Below, in pieces: positions 5,413 to 5,440 of a stretch of 5,440 nt of DNA. The notes below the pieces were generated by a model that was not told the origin of the DNA, searched no databases, and saw nothing but the letters and a program-made list of their open reading frames with translations. Origin of the DNA: Candidatus Aminicenantota bacterium (GTDB taxonomy: Bacteria; Acidobacteriota; Aminicenantia; UBA2199); assembly GCA_030620255.1 (NCBI GenBank), contig JAUXFB010000124.1, positions 1 to 5,440 on the forward strand. The letters run 5' to 3'. Numbering within the stretch: the stretch's first letter is position 1; the number at the start of each line of letters is the position of its first letter. The position numbers and the translations under genes were made by a program.

Positions 5413-5440
5413 TTTCTTCACTCGTTACTCGTCACTCTTC
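5413..5440 (+). repeat. 7-bp-period tandem repeat running off the window edge
   Basis: Three consecutive heptamers, ACTCGTT, ACTCGTC and ACTCTTC (5420-5440), are preceded by a weaker unit TTTCTTC (5413-5419). The array is cut by the right edge, so its full length is unknown. It directly follows the 8-bp-period tract. Strand is arbitrary. Confidence 0.5.

Noticed and set aside
5306..5440. Integration (att) site or mobile element at the tRNA genes
   Set aside because: The flank is on the 5' side of tRNA-Gly, there is no duplicated tRNA 3' end, and no integrase or other mobility gene is visible. The short tandem repeats explain the odd sequence better.

Overview
This is an AT-rich bacterial stretch, roughly one third GC by eye outside the tRNAs. 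The host looks like a diderm (Gram-negative) bacterium: it encodes a full-length three-domain DsbD and a small secreted protein that looks like an outer-membrane beta-barrel. Nothing in the window fixes the taxon. No mobile element, CRISPR array or defence module is visible. The genes are mostly recognisable housekeeping or accessory families.

Layout, left to right. (1) Positions 1-1251, plus strand: a member of the uncharacterised nucleotidyltransferase family NTP_transf_5, still open in frame at the left edge. (2) 1228-1710, minus strand: a small signal-peptide protein with beta-barrel character, overlapping the tail of gene 1 by 24 bp. (3) 1763-3532, minus strand: dsbD, 52 bp upstream of gene 2 and possibly co-transcribed with it. 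(4) 3533-3636: a divergent intergenic region with one good sigma70-type promoter facing each way. (5) 3637-4038, plus strand: a hotdog-fold (PaaI-like) thioesterase. (6) 4096-5133, plus strand: a PLP-dependent low-specificity threonine aldolase with a clear Shine-Dalgarno, probably in an operon with the thioesterase. (7) 5153-5305, minus strand: a tRNA-Gly(GCC)/tRNA-Cys(GCA) pair with its own promoter, transcribed toward the aldolase gene. (8) 5306-5440: no gene. It holds the tRNA promoter, then a degenerate 8-bp-period repeat and a 7-bp-period repeat running off the right edge.

Functionally, DsbD carries electrons from cytoplasmic thioredoxin across the inner membrane to periplasmic thiol proteins; its partners are not in the window. 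The aldolase splits threonine to glycine and acetaldehyde. The thioesterase substrate is unknown, so no shared pathway can be claimed for that pair.

The most unusual signals are regulatory or structural. The two divergent promoters sit so close to their start codons, with no Shine-Dalgarno, that both dsbD and the thioesterase appear to be leaderless transcripts. The short-period repeat tract after the tRNA genes is the other feature that gene content does not explain. I see no convincing new multi-gene system here.
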